From an uncultured Phascolarctobacterium sp. (GTDB lineage Bacteria; Bacillota; Negativicutes; Acidaminococcales; Acidaminococcaceae): 64,000 nucleotides of DNA. The translations under genes and the position numbers were made by a program. The notes beneath the pieces were generated by a model. That model was not told the origin of the DNA. It saw nothing but the letters and a program-made list of their open reading frames with translations, and searched no databases. Position 1 is the stretch's first letter. Each line of letters begins with the position of its first letter. The stretch spans positions 143,392 through 207,391 of the forward strand of contig CASDXO010000007.1 of assembly GCA_949285135.1 (NCBI GenBank). The letters run 5' to 3'. Positions 1 to 10,800 of the stretch are shown piece by piece.

Positions 1-172
1 GGTTAGCGACGATAACCAGTTCATCCGCCTCAAAAACAAGCTGCTTTGTTCTCTGCTGCGGCAAGGTATTATCTACCAGCACAGTATCAATAAAATTTTC
101 CGCAAAACGCTGTACTGCCAGCTTCGTTCCTCCCGTAGGACTGAAATACACTGCAGTAACTTTATTCTTCAT
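1..172 (-). CDS. Flavodoxin-like protein (EFR1-type ferrodoxin N-terminus), partial
   Basis: Only the first 57 codons are inside the window; the gene runs off the left edge. The product opens MKNKVTAVYFSPTGGTK, which has the phosphate-binding loop (S-P-T-G-G-T, about residues 11-16) of a flavodoxin fold. This resembles the N-terminus of EFR1-type proteins, which join a flavodoxin domain to a ferredoxin domain, but the ferredoxin part would lie outside. The ATG at 172 overlaps the last 11 bases of the preceding CorC-like gene, so the two are probably co-transcribed. A flavin-dependent electron-transfer role is inferred from the loop alone. Confidence 0.6.
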   Translation of the reverse strand, partial: MKNKVTAVYFSPTGGTKLAVQRFAENFIDTVLVDNTLPQQRTKQLVFEADELVIVAN

Positions 173-1502
173 CTTCCTGCGCCTCCCTGGCTTCTTCTGT
201 TTTGCTCACCATAATTTTATCAACGCGTGCTCCGTCCATATCGACTACTTCCATAAGCAATCCTGAACAGCTTACCTTATCACCAGTCTTGGGAATATAG
301 CCTAAAATGGCAACGACCAGTCCGCCTACAGTATTGTAAGCTTCCTTAGTATTCTCAACCATGTTCTCATCCAGTCCAAAATACTCGCTGAAATCATTGA
401 TGGAAAGCAGACCGTCCACCAGCCAGCTGTTATTGTCGCGCTGAGTAATCTGCGGTTCATACTCCTCATCAAAAGAAGGTACATCACCCAGCAGATGTTC
501 AACAACATCTCTAAACGTTACCATACCTGCCAGCGAACCAAATTCATCAACGACAAGCGCAACCTTGATGCGTTCTTCCTTAAACATATTCAAAAGATTC
601 TGTGTACGCATATTTTCAGGCACATACAGCGGCTGCTGCACAGCTTCCTGAACAGAGTATTTGTTGTTTTTAAGCCTCTGCAATAAAAAACGTTTGGTGT
701 AGATGATGCCCAGCACATGGTCAAGATCATCGTCTGCTACGACAAAGCAGGAATATCTTTTCTCAGTAATCTGAGCCAGATGACTTTTTTCATCATCCTT
801 AATATCCAGCCAGCTAATCTTGGTACGCGGCGTCATAATCTCACGTACTCGTAAATCATCCAGTTCAAAAGCATTTTCAATAATTTTCTGCTCATCCGGA
901 TTGAATACGCCGCTGGCAGTACCCTGCTTAATCAGCAGCTTCACTTCATCCTCCGTTACTGGCGGTTCCTGGCTTGCCTTGCCCATCCCCAGCATTTTCA
1001 GGAGATATTTAGTTGAATAACTTAACAGCAGCGTTAATGGTTTGAATACCTTGACCAATATTTTTATCAAAGCAGCAAACCCGGTAATCATTCTTTCCGG
1101 TTCACTGATAGCGATACGCTTGGGTATAAGCTCACCTAAAATAATACTCAGATACGTAACTATTGCAACAATCAGGCCGTAAGCCAACGGTCCGGCATAC
1201 TTATCCAGCACAGGTATATGATGAAAAACCACAGCCAAAGGAGCAGCCAGCGCTGCACCACTGTACACACCCGTACCAATACCGACCAGCGTTATGCCAA
1301 TTTGCACAGTAGACAAAAATTCTGTCGGATCATCCACCAGCTTTAAAATATAACCTGCCTTTTTATTGCCTTCTCCCAGCATCTGTTCCAATCTCGTCTT
1401 ACGTGAAGAAACCAGCGCCATCTCCAGCATTGCAAGAATGCCATTGGCTCCTATAAGTATTAAAACAACAATTAACTCTTCAAGATACCCGAAAGGGTCC
1501 AT
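162..1502 (-). CDS. CorC/HlyC-family membrane protein with CNNM and CBS domains
   Basis: A 446-residue integral membrane protein of the UPF0053 (CorC/YfjD/TlyC) family, implicated in divalent cation, often Mg2+, export or homeostasis. The order is an N-terminal DUF21/CNNM membrane domain (about residues 5-190, several hydrophobic helices including ELIPKRIAIS), a cytosolic CBS pair (about 210-340, beginning near REIMTPRTKI), and a C-terminal CorC_HlyC domain ending in an acidic tail. Length is normal for the family. It lies 29 bp downstream of the Ca2+-ATPase gene on the same strand, so an operon of cation transporters is plausible. The exact ion is not deducible. Confidence 0.9.
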   Translation of the reverse strand: MDPFGYLEELIVVLILIGANGILAMLEMALVSSRKTRLEQMLGEGNKKAGYILKLVDDPTEFLSTVQIGITLVGIGTGVYSGAALAAPLAVVFHHIPVLDKYAGPLAYGLIVAIVTYLSIILGELIPKRIAISEPERMITGFAALIKILVKVFKPLTLLLSYSTKYLLKMLGMGKASQEPPVTEDEVKLLIKQGTASGVFNPDEQKIIENAFELDDLRVREIMTPRTKISWLDIKDDEKSHLAQITEKRYSCFVVADDDLDHVLGIIYTKRFLLQRLKNNKYSVQEAVQQPLYVPENMRTQNLLNMFKEERIKVALVVDEFGSLAGMVTFRDVVEHLLGDVPSFDEEYEPQITQRDNNSWLVDGLLSINDFSEYFGLDENMVENTKEAYNTVGGLVVAILGYIPKTGDKVSCSGLLMEVVDMDGARVDKIMVSKTEEAREAQEDEE

Positions 1503-1531
1503 AAAATCACTCTCACATTTCTTTTGTAATA

Positions 1532-4177
1532 TTACTGTTCAGTTTGCTCGCCGCGTCCCAGCAGCTTGCAGCAGGCTTTACGCAGCAGGTCCACTACTAT
1601 GATGGACAGGGCAAAGACGGCAACAACCATCCATTCCCTGGCTGTTAAAGGCGCTGTACGTAAAATACGCCCACCTATATAGGTCAGCAGAACCTGAATG
1701 ACCACGATAAGAGCCATAACATGAAGAAAGCCCTTATTCAGACTGATATTTTCCAGCAAATTCAGGCCTGTCACACGAACGTTGAAACCATTAGCTACCG
1801 CCATCAGAATGTATGCGCAGAAAAATCCCGTATATGTATAAATATGATCCGGGGCATCGCGGAATAAATGATCTACCCAGCTGCTTTTGTAGAATGCTAC
1901 TGCCACAATCGTCATATAAATACCACCCAGACAAATTGTAGAAAGCATCTTTTTGCTGACAATAGCTGCACCACGATCCTTAGGACGTTCCGCCAGATAT
2001 TTTTCCAGAGCAGGCTCACCGCCAAAGGCTAATGCAGCCAATGTATCCATAATCAGATTAATCCACAGAATCTGTGTAATAGTAAGCGGCTTATCGATGC
2101 CAATAAACGGAGCAATAAAATTGATAGCCACCGCTGAAAAATTAATAGTCAGCTGAAAAACAATAAATTTGCAAATAGAATTATAAATCGTTCGTCCATA
2201 CAGAATAGCTTTCTTGATACTGAGAAAATTATCCTCAAGAATAACTATATCTCCTGCTTCCTTGGCTACTTCTGTCCCGCTGCCCATAGCAAAGCCTACA
2301 TCTGCTTTTTTCAGCGCCGGCGAGTCATTAACCCCGTCACCAGTCATACCCACCACCAGATTCAGTTCCTGTGACAATCTTACCAGACGTGATTTGTCCA
2401 TGGGTAATGCTCTTGCTACAACTCTCAGCTTAGGCAATTGCAATTTTACCTCAGTGTCGCTCATGGCCGCCAGCTCTGCAGAAGTCCAGACCAATTCATC
2501 CGGATGACGCAGCAGTCCCGCGTCTTTGGCAATTGCCACTGCCGTTTCTTTGCGGTCGCCTGTAATCATAACGACCTGTACACCGGCTCCCTGTACAGCA
2601 GCGATAGCTTCAACAGCTTCGGGGCGTACATCATCGCGAATACCTACGATGCCAATCAGTGTCAGTCCCTGCTCAGGCAGCGCATCATCAGCAGAACCTT
2701 CATAACTGCACAAAGCCAGCATGCGGATAGCATCTCCTGCCAGCTGTACCATTCTTTCATCCAACGCTGCTTTCATCGCTTCGGTCAGTTGTTGTCTGCA
2801 CCCGTGCTCATCCCAGTAATACCCTGTCTGCAGAATCAGCTTTTCCGGTGCTCCTTTAATCAGGCAATAAGTTACTCCTGCATTTTCCACCATTGCCCAG
2901 GAATATTTATCTGCGCTGTTAAATGGTACAAACCGCAGCCGCCGCACTTCGCCCTCCATCCTGTAAGCACCTATATATTTACTCAAGGCCATTTCGGTCA
3001 TATTACCGCCGATAATCTTACCTTCAGTTACAGAAGCGGAAGTATTGAGTACTACATTTTGATATGTCAGTGCCCGGATTTTTTCCGGCAGCTGCGAAAA
3101 ATCTGTCAGCTCATACATATCACCGGTAATAAACCTTACTACTTCCAGTTTACCTTTCGTAATGGTACCTGTCTTATCAGTAAACAGCATATTCAGGCTG
3201 CCTGCTGTCTCAATACCGGCAAGTTTGCGCACCAGCACGTTATCATTCAGCATCTTACGCATATTCAGTGAAGATACTATGGCAATCATCAGCGGCAAAC
3301 CTTCAGGCACTGCCATGACGATAATAATTATAGCCAGGATAACTGCCTGCACCAGATCTCCCAAAACAGCCGTCATGTTATTAAGATAAGCAGATAAGCC
3401 GCCTGCCAGCAGCATTTTATGCAGCATAACCGCAACGGCTATCAGCACGCCGCCAGCATACCCAAACTTACTGATGCTCCTTGCCAACCCTTTAAGTTTA
3501 AGCTTCAGCGGACTGTCGCGCTCATCATCTTTAAGCTCCTGGGTAAGCTGTCCGTACACTGAAGCATCACCAATCTTAACCGCCTGCATGATGCCGTTGC
3601 CTTCGACAACGACACTGCCGCGGAACAATCTGTATTCATCCAGAAAGTCTGTCTCAGCCTCATTCCATTGATAACCCTCAGAAGCCGGCAGTTTATGAGC
3701 TTCTTCACTTTCGCCGTTTAACGCAGCCTGATCAAGCTTAACATCGCCTTCCAGCAAAATTCCGTCCACAGGCACCTTGTCCCCAGCTTCCAGAATTACA
3801 GCATCACCGGTAACAATATCGTCGATATGTATTTCTGCCGGCTCACCATTACGCCACACCTTGCAGCGAATTCGGCTGGCTTCCTCCTGCAGTTTCTGAA
3901 AAGCATTCTCATTGCTGTACTCAGAATAAGTGGCTACAAAAGTAGCAAGGATAATAGCCAGAAAAATACCTGCGGTCTCAATCCAGTCGCCATGCCCCAT
4001 ATAAACAAAAACGACATTGACCAGTAAAGCTAAAATCAAGATGCGGATAATCGGGTCTTGAAAATTATCCCACAGCTTGTCCCAAAAAGTTTCCCTCGGT
4101 GGCTGGGACAAAGCATTATTACCGTACTTTGCAAGGGCTTCATTTACCTGCTGATCATTAAGACCGTATTTTTTCAA
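1532..4177 (-). CDS. P-type calcium-transporting ATPase (PMCA/SERCA-like)
   Basis: An 881-residue P2-type ATPase that pumps cations, most likely Ca2+, out of the cytoplasm. Visible landmarks are the N-terminal cation-ATPase domain, the actuator motif LNGESEEA (about 153-160), PEGLP in TM4 (291-295), the phosphorylation motif DKTGT (334-338), and the hinge TGDGVND with D-S-P-A-L near residue 620. The C-terminus carries the usual set of six transmembrane helices. Length fits the bacterial PMCA-type family. The start follows a purine-rich stretch (GGGGAGGTATCG). A hairpin terminator of the upstream gene at 4222-4245 separates it from that unit, and the CorC-like gene follows closely. Confidence 0.93.
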   Translation of the reverse strand: MKKYGLNDQQVNEALAKYGNNALSQPPRETFWDKLWDNFQDPIIRILILALLVNVVFVYMGHGDWIETAGIFLAIILATFVATYSEYSNENAFQKLQEEASRIRCKVWRNGEPAEIHIDDIVTGDAVILEAGDKVPVDGILLEGDVKLDQAALNGESEEAHKLPASEGYQWNEAETDFLDEYRLFRGSVVVEGNGIMQAVKIGDASVYGQLTQELKDDERDSPLKLKLKGLARSISKFGYAGGVLIAVAVMLHKMLLAGGLSAYLNNMTAVLGDLVQAVILAIIIIVMAVPEGLPLMIAIVSSLNMRKMLNDNVLVRKLAGIETAGSLNMLFTDKTGTITKGKLEVVRFITGDMYELTDFSQLPEKIRALTYQNVVLNTSASVTEGKIIGGNMTEMALSKYIGAYRMEGEVRRLRFVPFNSADKYSWAMVENAGVTYCLIKGAPEKLILQTGYYWDEHGCRQQLTEAMKAALDERMVQLAGDAIRMLALCSYEGSADDALPEQGLTLIGIVGIRDDVRPEAVEAIAAVQGAGVQVVMITGDRKETAVAIAKDAGLLRHPDELVWTSAELAAMSDTEVKLQLPKLRVVARALPMDKSRLVRLSQELNLVVGMTGDGVNDSPALKKADVGFAMGSGTEVAKEAGDIVILEDNFLSIKKAILYGRTIYNSICKFIVFQLTINFSAVAINFIAPFIGIDKPLTITQILWINLIMDTLAALAFGGEPALEKYLAERPKDRGAAIVSKKMLSTICLGGIYMTIVAVAFYKSSWVDHLFRDAPDHIYTYTGFFCAYILMAVANGFNVRVTGLNLLENISLNKGFLHVMALIVVIQVLLTYIGGRILRTAPLTAREWMVVAVFALSIIVVDLLRKACCKLLGRGEQTEQ

Positions 4178-4221
4178 AACGATACCTCCCCGGTATAATT
4201 ACTGACAACAATTAAACAAAA

Positions 4222-4245
4222 GCTGTGCAGCAAAGACTGCACAGC
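4222..4245 (-). terminator. Rho-independent terminator of the YbjN-like gene
   Basis: Perfect 9-bp inverted repeat (GCTGTGCAG / CTGCACAGC, 6-nt loop) just after the stop of the gene at 4254-4688. On the minus strand it runs into a short T-rich stretch. Confidence 0.75.
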
Positions 4246-4253
4246 CTAAAAGC

Positions 4254-4688
4254 TTAATTCGACCAGACAATCTTCATTATCTGCGGATATTCTTCAATAA
4301 GATGTTTAAGCACTACTTCGATTACGGCATTGACAATACCGGGTACGAATTCATCTTCAGTTGTGGGAATGCAGCTTTCAATAACGATATCACCATTACT
4401 GTTTACATAATATTTAAACACTTTATATTTTTCATTTAATTTATTCAGATGCTCCATAACAGCAGCTCTGTTGGCTTCCTTTACCACACCGGCAGCAACG
4501 CGCACCTGCAACATAGCATAGATACTGTCATCCAAAATAACCATGGTAGGCAGATTTTGACCGCTTACTTCCATAAAGGAACGATACAAAACAGTATGTA
4601 CTTCATTGCCAAGATCCTGAGCATTAAAGCAGGTAATATTATGCTCTTTCATAAATGCATTAAATTTTTCAGCTTTTTTATTCATCAT
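4254..4688 (-). CDS. YbjN-like protein of unknown function
   Basis: 144 residues, soluble, no signal peptide or membrane segment. The pattern (a short helix, an alternating strand region around TVLYRSF and TMVILDDS, then helix pairs with a central YYVNSNGDIVIE strand) resembles the YbjN / type III secretion chaperone-like fold. That fold occurs in small bacterial proteins of unclear, probably regulatory or chaperone-like, function. The family match is tentative. The gene stands alone: its own hairpin terminator lies downstream and about 85 bp separate it from the flavodiiron gene upstream. The start is preceded by AGGAAGG seven bases away. Confidence 0.6.
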   Translation of the reverse strand: MMNKKAEKFNAFMKEHNITCFNAQDLGNEVHTVLYRSFMEVSGQNLPTMVILDDSIYAMLQVRVAAGVVKEANRAAVMEHLNKLNEKYKVFKYYVNSNGDIVIESCIPTTEDEFVPGIVNAVIEVVLKHLIEEYPQIMKIVWSN

Positions 4689-4774
4689 TCATTATCCTTC
4701 CTGTTTACAGATATAATATATTTTTATCATAGCATTAATAACTGTCTTTAGTCAAAATTAAACTAATTACTAAA

Positions 4775-5962
4775 CTATCTTTCACACTGGCACTCAAGAT
4801 TCTGGGCAAATTCATAACCAAACTTCTCTGCTGTTTCCAGTTCAGCGGCCTGCGGTTTCCATTTACAGGTATATCCGTCAAACACATTGAACCCGGCTTT
4901 GTTTAAAAATTCTTCCATATCCTTCTGTGCACCGCCTGCCCAGCCAAAAGTACCAAAAGCAGCCGCTTTTTTATGCGCCGGTTTCAGCCCTTTAACATAG
5001 GTCAGCAACGAACCTATAGATGGCAGCATTCCGTAATTCAGCGTAGAAGAACCTACCAGAAAACCTGATGCCGTAAAAAGCTCAGCAGCAATACTGCTGT
5101 TTTCCGTGCAGCTTACCTTGAACAGCTTGACACCAACACCGGCCTTGGCAATACCTTTGGCAATAGCACGCGCTATTTTTTCCGTGCCGCCCCACATACT
5201 GTCATAGGCTACAACTATACTGCCGTCCTTTACGCCGCTGCCCCATTTTTTGTACATTTCAACAATATCACCCAGATGACTGCGCCAGATGACACCGTGC
5301 GAAGGCGCTATCATATCAAAATCAAGTGCTCCCAGCTTTTCAACAGCCTTATCAATTAATTTGGCATAAGGCCAGAGAATATTGGCAAAATATTTTTTGG
5401 CCTCATAATACAGTATATCCAGCTCTACTTCGTCGTCAAAACGTCTGCTGGTAGCATAATGCTGACCAAAAGCGTCATTGGAAAAAAGGATTTTATCATA
5501 GGCACTGTAAGTAGCCATACTGTCAGGCCAGTGCAGCATGGGCATAGTGGCAAACTGCAGTGTACGTTGTCCCAGTTCCAGCGTATCACCGTCTTTAACA
5601 ACGATAAAGTCAAAAATATCTCCATAATGCTGGATTGCTTCTGTCCTGCCCTGCATGGTAATAATAAATTTGGCCTTAGGACACATTTTTGCCAGTACCG
5701 GCATAGCACCGGAATGGTCGGGTTCAACATGGTTGATAACGATATAATCTATCTGCGCCGGATCAGTAACACTGCAGATATTACTGAGAAATTCTTCAGT
5801 AAAGGGAGCCTTTACCGTATCTATCAGACAAATTTTTTCGTCCACAATCAGGTACGAATTGTAGGTTGCGCCGCGTTCCGTCTTATAACCATGAAAATCA
5901 CGCACATCCCAGTCCTGAATGCTTACATCATAAATATTTTCCTTAATTTGCAAGGGTAACAC
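4775..5962 (-). CDS. Flavodiiron protein (A-type flavoprotein, FprA-like)
   Basis: 395 residues. Flavodiiron proteins reduce O2 to water and/or NO to N2O in the cytoplasm of anaerobes, taking electrons from rubredoxin or a related carrier. The N-terminal half is a metallo-beta-lactamase-like diiron domain with the ligand motif H-x-E-x-D-H (78-83). The C-terminal half, from about residue 250, is a flavodoxin domain with an FMN loop around YDSMWGGTEK. There is no fused rubredoxin domain, so a separate donor is needed. I chose the GTG at 5962 because AAGGAG lies 8 bases upstream; the earlier in-frame GTG at 5971 abuts that site. Confidence 0.93.
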   Translation of the reverse strand: MLPLQIKENIYDVSIQDWDVRDFHGYKTERGATYNSYLIVDEKICLIDTVKAPFTEEFLSNICSVTDPAQIDYIVINHVEPDHSGAMPVLAKMCPKAKFIITMQGRTEAIQHYGDIFDFIVVKDGDTLELGQRTLQFATMPMLHWPDSMATYSAYDKILFSNDAFGQHYATSRRFDDEVELDILYYEAKKYFANILWPYAKLIDKAVEKLGALDFDMIAPSHGVIWRSHLGDIVEMYKKWGSGVKDGSIVVAYDSMWGGTEKIARAIAKGIAKAGVGVKLFKVSCTENSSIAAELFTASGFLVGSSTLNYGMLPSIGSLLTYVKGLKPAHKKAAAFGTFGWAGGAQKDMEEFLNKAGFNVFDGYTCKWKPQAAELETAEKFGYEFAQNLECQCER

Positions 5963-6039
5963 TTTAATCACTCCTTATAGCTGTTCTTTAAGTATCATAA
6001 CGTATTTTACAGGCTTTGTATAGCATCGCCCGTGAAAAT

Positions 6040-7764
6040 CTACATAGCACTTAACGTCAGGCTCTGACTGTCTTTATCCAGTCTCAGCTGCAGCGAATGG
6101 TATTTGTTCAGCGTGCTGCGATGACCTACACTGACAATAGTTGTTTTTGGCAGCCTTTCGGCAGCAAGCAGATACATTTTTGCTTCTGTTTCTTCATCCA
6201 GTGCAGAAGTAGCCTCATCCAGAAACAGCCACACCGGCTGCTGCAAATGCGCTCTTACAAACGCCAGCCGCTGCTGCTCACCAACGGAAAGTACATGGCT
6301 CCAGTCAGCAACTATATCCAGCTTATCACGCAGATAACCAATCTGGCAGGTCTCCATTAAAGCAATCAGCTCGCTGTCACCAACCTCTTTTCCGCCTGGA
6401 TACAGCAGCGCTGCGCGTAATGTTCCAAGAGGCAGATACGGTTTTTGCGGAATAAACATCAATTTATCAGGCGCAGGCATCCTTATCTTGCCGTCAACAT
6501 ACGGCCAAATACCTGCAATGGCACGCAACAGCGTACTTTTACCGCTGCCGCTGACACCTTTGATAAGCACATTACTGCCCGGATGCAGCACAAATCTGAT
6601 ATCCCGCAGTAAGGGTGTTCCGTCCGGTAAATTTACCTGCATGGCTTCAGCTTCCACTTCCTGTGAGACAACAAAACGTTCCAGATGAAATTTTTCGGCA
6701 TCAGCAGAAACTTCATGCATATGCCTGCCAAAAAAAGTTAAACGCATAACAACTGCCTGCCACTGGGCAATACTGGTATACATATCAATAAAATATGACA
6801 ACGCTCCCTGCACATTGCCAAAAGCACTGGAAACCTGCATCAGACCGCCTAAAGTAATCTCTTTGGCCAGATATCGGTTCATTGCTGCTACAAAGGGAAA
6901 AATAATGGCAATCTGTGAATACCCGGAATTAAGCCATACCAGCTGCTTCTGTTTGTTGACCAACTTCCAGAAATTATCCAAAAGCAGCGTAAAGCGTTCG
7001 CGAAAGATACCGCTTTCCTGTTTTTCACCTCTGTAAAAAGCTACGCTTTCAGCACTTTCACGCAGGCGAATCATACTAAAACGAAAATCTGCTTCATAAC
7101 GCTGCTGTATGAAATTCAGCTTTACCAGTTTTCGGCCTACAATATGGGTAATATACGTGCCGATAATGGAATACACCAAAGCCGCCCAAAACAAATAGCC
7201 TTCTATCGCCCATTCCTGTCCGAAAGCACTGAAATGCAGCGTACCGGATAATTTATAGAGAATAAAAACAAAAGATATGAAAGTGCACAAAGACCTTAAA
7301 ATCCCGACGCCAAAACTTAGCGTCATTTCAACAAACAAACGAACATCTTCACTGATACGCTGGTCAGGATTATCCGTATCTTTGCCGAACATCTGCAGCT
7401 GATAATAGGTTCTGTTTTTCATCCAGATATCGAGAAAGCGTACCGTCATCCAGCGTCGCCAGTTGAGAATCAATGTCTGCTGCAAATAGTAGGAATATAC
7501 GGACAAAATAATGTATACGGCTGCTAAACCTGAAAACCTCAGCAAACCGTCAAAAATCTTATCTGTCTGATAATTCTGCAGTGCATTATAAAAACTGTTA
7601 TTCCATTCGTTGAGCAGCACCAACATATACACTATTCCAAGCGTAAGTGCAATAATAACGCCCAACAGACCAAAAGCCTTCAGTTTTTCTTCCGAAGACC
7701 AGTAGCTTTTGGTCAGATACCAGACATCCTGAAAAAACTGTTTGGTCAGAGCAAATCTGTGCAA
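6040..7764 (-). CDS. SbmA/YddA-type ABC transporter, fused permease and ATPase
   Basis: 574 residues from a TTG start. An N-terminal six-helix domain of the SbmA/BacA type (EAxSD signature absent but DNPDQRISEDVR present, about residue 135) is fused to a C-terminal ABC ATPase. The ATPase has Walker A GVSGSGKST, a signature variant LSVGEQQR and Walker B WLFLDEATSALD. Proteins of this layout (YddA, ABCD-like) are inner-membrane exporters or peptide and acyl-CoA carriers of uncertain substrate. I chose TTG 7764 because AGAGGGGGG lies directly upstream with proper spacing; the open frame extends 31 codons further without a good ribosome binding site. It lies downstream of the RND operon, separated by a terminator. 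Confidence 0.85.
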   Translation of the reverse strand: MHRFALTKQFFQDVWYLTKSYWSSEEKLKAFGLLGVIIALTLGIVYMLVLLNEWNNSFYNALQNYQTDKIFDGLLRFSGLAAVYIILSVYSYYLQQTLILNWRRWMTVRFLDIWMKNRTYYQLQMFGKDTDNPDQRISEDVRLFVEMTLSFGVGILRSLCTFISFVFILYKLSGTLHFSAFGQEWAIEGYLFWAALVYSIIGTYITHIVGRKLVKLNFIQQRYEADFRFSMIRLRESAESVAFYRGEKQESGIFRERFTLLLDNFWKLVNKQKQLVWLNSGYSQIAIIFPFVAAMNRYLAKEITLGGLMQVSSAFGNVQGALSYFIDMYTSIAQWQAVVMRLTFFGRHMHEVSADAEKFHLERFVVSQEVEAEAMQVNLPDGTPLLRDIRFVLHPGSNVLIKGVSGSGKSTLLRAIAGIWPYVDGKIRMPAPDKLMFIPQKPYLPLGTLRAALLYPGGKEVGDSELIALMETCQIGYLRDKLDIVADWSHVLSVGEQQRLAFVRAHLQQPVWLFLDEATSALDEETEAKMYLLAAERLPKTTIVSVGHRSTLNKYHSLQLRLDKDSQSLTLSAM

Positions 7765-7798
7765 ACCGTTCCCCCCTCTGTTTATTGTAATCTTATTT

Positions 7799-7804
7799 AT
7801 TATA
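7799..7804 (-). promoter_or_regulatory. Possible -10 element of the SbmA/YddA-type gene
   Basis: A perfect TATAAT on the minus strand, 35 bases upstream of the TTG start and after the RND operon terminator. The -35 region is weak: TTACAC at 20-bp spacing is the best candidate. Confidence 0.4.
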
Positions 7805-7835
7805 CAATATAAATTACGATATTTGTGTAAAAAAA

Positions 7836-7857
7836 ATGCTCTGCACAAGCAGAGCAT
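7836..7857 (-). terminator. Terminator of the RND efflux operon
   Basis: Inverted repeat ATGCTCTGC / GCAGAGCAT with a 5-nt or shorter loop, ten bases past the RND pump stop codon. On the minus strand it is followed by a run of T (plus-strand A at 7829-7836). Confidence 0.8.
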
Positions 7858-7866
7858 TTTTAGTGA

Positions 7867-10800
7867 TTACTGTTCGGACTGTTCAGTTTTTTTCTTCCTG
7901 CTGAAGAAACGTTCCACAACTACAAACAGAACCGGAATTAAGAATACACCCAGTAACGTATTGATAAACATACCGCCAACAACGGCATTACCCATGGAAA
8001 CACGGGCACCTGCGCCAGGACCGGTAGCAATAGCCAAAGGTACGCAGCCGAGAATGAACGCAAAGGATGTCATCAGAATAGGACGAAGACGTACACGAGC
8101 TGCTTCGATTGCAGCATGCACAACATCCATGCCGTTTTCCATATTCATCTTGGCGTATTCGACGATAAGTATCGCATTCTTGGCAGCCAGACCAATCAGG
8201 GTAATCAGGCCTATCTGCATATATACGTCGTTATTCTGTCCACGCAGATACTGTGCCAGGAAGCAACCGAATACTGCCGTAGGAACAGACATCAGTACTG
8301 CCAGAGGAATGGTCCAGCTTTCATAAAGTGCAGCCAGACACAGGAATACGAAAATCAGAGAAATGATGAAAATCTGAGTAGAGCGACCGCCTGCCTCAAC
8401 TTCGTCACGGCTCTGGTCAACCCATTCATAAGTATATGTTGTCGGCAATACCTCTGCCGCAACTTCTTCCAGTGCAGCCATGGCCTGACCGGTAGAATAG
8501 CCATCTGCCGGGTCACCTGCAATCTTAATTGCACTGGTACCATTATAACGGGTCATAATTACAGAAGTATTTTCATTCTTTGCCTTAACCAAAGTATTCA
8601 GCGGCACCATACTGCCTTCATTGCTGCGTACAAAGAAGAAGCGCATATCGTCAGCAGTGGTACGATGAGCAGGATCTGCCTGCATAACTACTTTCCATAC
8701 ACGACCGAAACTGTTGATATCGTTTATTTCAGTACCGCCGAGGAAAGCCTGCAGCGCCGTAAATACACTTGATACCGGTACATTGAGAGATTCTGCCTTT
8801 TCACGGTCAACCTCAAACTGATAGGTAGGCGTATTGGTATTTAAAGTAGTATAAATCATACCTATTTCAGGACGCTGACGCGCTTTGGCAAGGAACTCAT
8901 TGGCACGGCTGCTCATGGTATTAACATCTTCACCGGCAAGATTCATGATGTACATACTCAAAGAACCTGTGTTGGAAGCACCGGGCAGAGAAGGCGGCTG
9001 GAATGCCATAACCGAAGCATCAGTAATCTGTGAGCCCTCTTTCAAAATCATGGGAATAACATCCTGAATGGTGTTATCGCGCTTGTCAAAATCATCCATG
9101 GCAACAACAGCCAAGCCTGCACTGGCTTTCTGCGCATTGGACAGAATATCGACACCGCTTACAGTAAGCACATTTTTAACACCGGGAAGTTTTCTCAGTT
9201 TATCATCCAATTCGGCCAAAATCTGCAAAGTACGATTAGCAGAAGCGCCTTCAGGCAAAGATACAGAAATAGCACTCATGCCCTGGTCTTCATTAGGTAC
9301 GAAGCCTGTAGGCGTAGCTTTCGCCAAAGCACCGATACAGATTACCATGACTACCAGGCAACACAGAATAATTTTAGATTTACGGATACATTTTTCCACA
9401 TTGGTAACATATTTACTCAAAGTATTGGTAAACCATCTGTTGAAACCTGCAACCATTTTACCGATAAAGCCTTTAGGAGTTTCCTCTTCACCCTTTTTCA
9501 CCAGCAGCAGTGCGCACAGTGCCGGAGTAAGAGACAAAGCAACGATAGCAGAAAGCATCATGGATACAGAAACGGTAATAGCAAACTGTTTATACAATTC
9601 ACCTACGGTACCGCCGGTAAACGCAACAGGGATAAATACCGCACTCAGTACGAAAGCAATAGCCACAACCGGGCCGGAAACCTCATTCATCGCACGATAG
9701 GTAGCTTCACGCGGCGACATGCCGTTATCCTGAATATGATGTTCTACTGCTTCAACAACAACGATGGCGTCATCGACAACCAGACCGATGGCCAGGATCA
9801 TAGCGAATGCCGTCAGGGTATTAATGGTAAAACCTAAAAGTACAAAAGATGCCAGGGTACCTACCAAAGATACAGGAACAGCCAGCAGCGGAATCAAAGT
9901 TGCACGCCAGCTGCCCAAGAAGATAAATACTACAAAGATAACCAGTACCAGAGCTTCAAAAAAGGTATGTGCAACTTTGCTTAATGATTCAGTAATGAAC
10001 TGAGTATTATCCTGAACAACGATAAGTTCCATATCACTTGGGAAACGTGTCTGAGCATCAGTCAGAACTTCCCTGATATTTGCTACTGTTTCCAGAGAGT
10101 TAGCATCAGAGGTAAGTGAAACCGGGAAAATAACGGCGTCACCACCATTCAGCTGACTGGCAACAAGGTCACTGCGGGCACCCGGTTTAATTTCGGCAAT
10201 ATCGCGTAATTTCAGGTTATCACCTTTACTGGAACGGATAATAACATTGCCAAATTCTTCCGGAGTATTCAAACGACCCTGTGCGCTGGCAGAATAAGCC
10301 TTTTCCTGTTCTTCAGTCGTCGGACGGTTACCGATAGAACCTACAGGCGCCTGGATATTCTGACTTTTGATTGCACTGGAAATATCATCAACTGTTACTC
10401 CCAGCTGCGCCATCTTTTCCGGATTCAGCCAGATACGCATCGAATACTCAGGACCATATTCGTCTATTCTCGAAACGCCTTTAACACGTTTTACCGCGTC
10501 GATAAAGTTAGCGTCGGCATAAGTTCTGAGAAACATTGAGTCATAGGTCTTATTGGGAGAATACAGACCGAAATACATGATAGTCTCGGCAGATTCCTTT
10601 GAGGTAGTAATACCGTAGCTTGTTACCTCACTCGGCATGGAGCTGTTAGCCTGAGAAACACGGTTCTGTACTTCTACAGAGCCAATATCAGCATTTTTGT
10701 CCAGGTTAAACTGAACATTAAGTTTGTACTGACCGGAGCTGGTACTGGTAGAAGTCATATCCAGCATGTTCTCTACGCCCATTACCTTCTGCTCAATTGC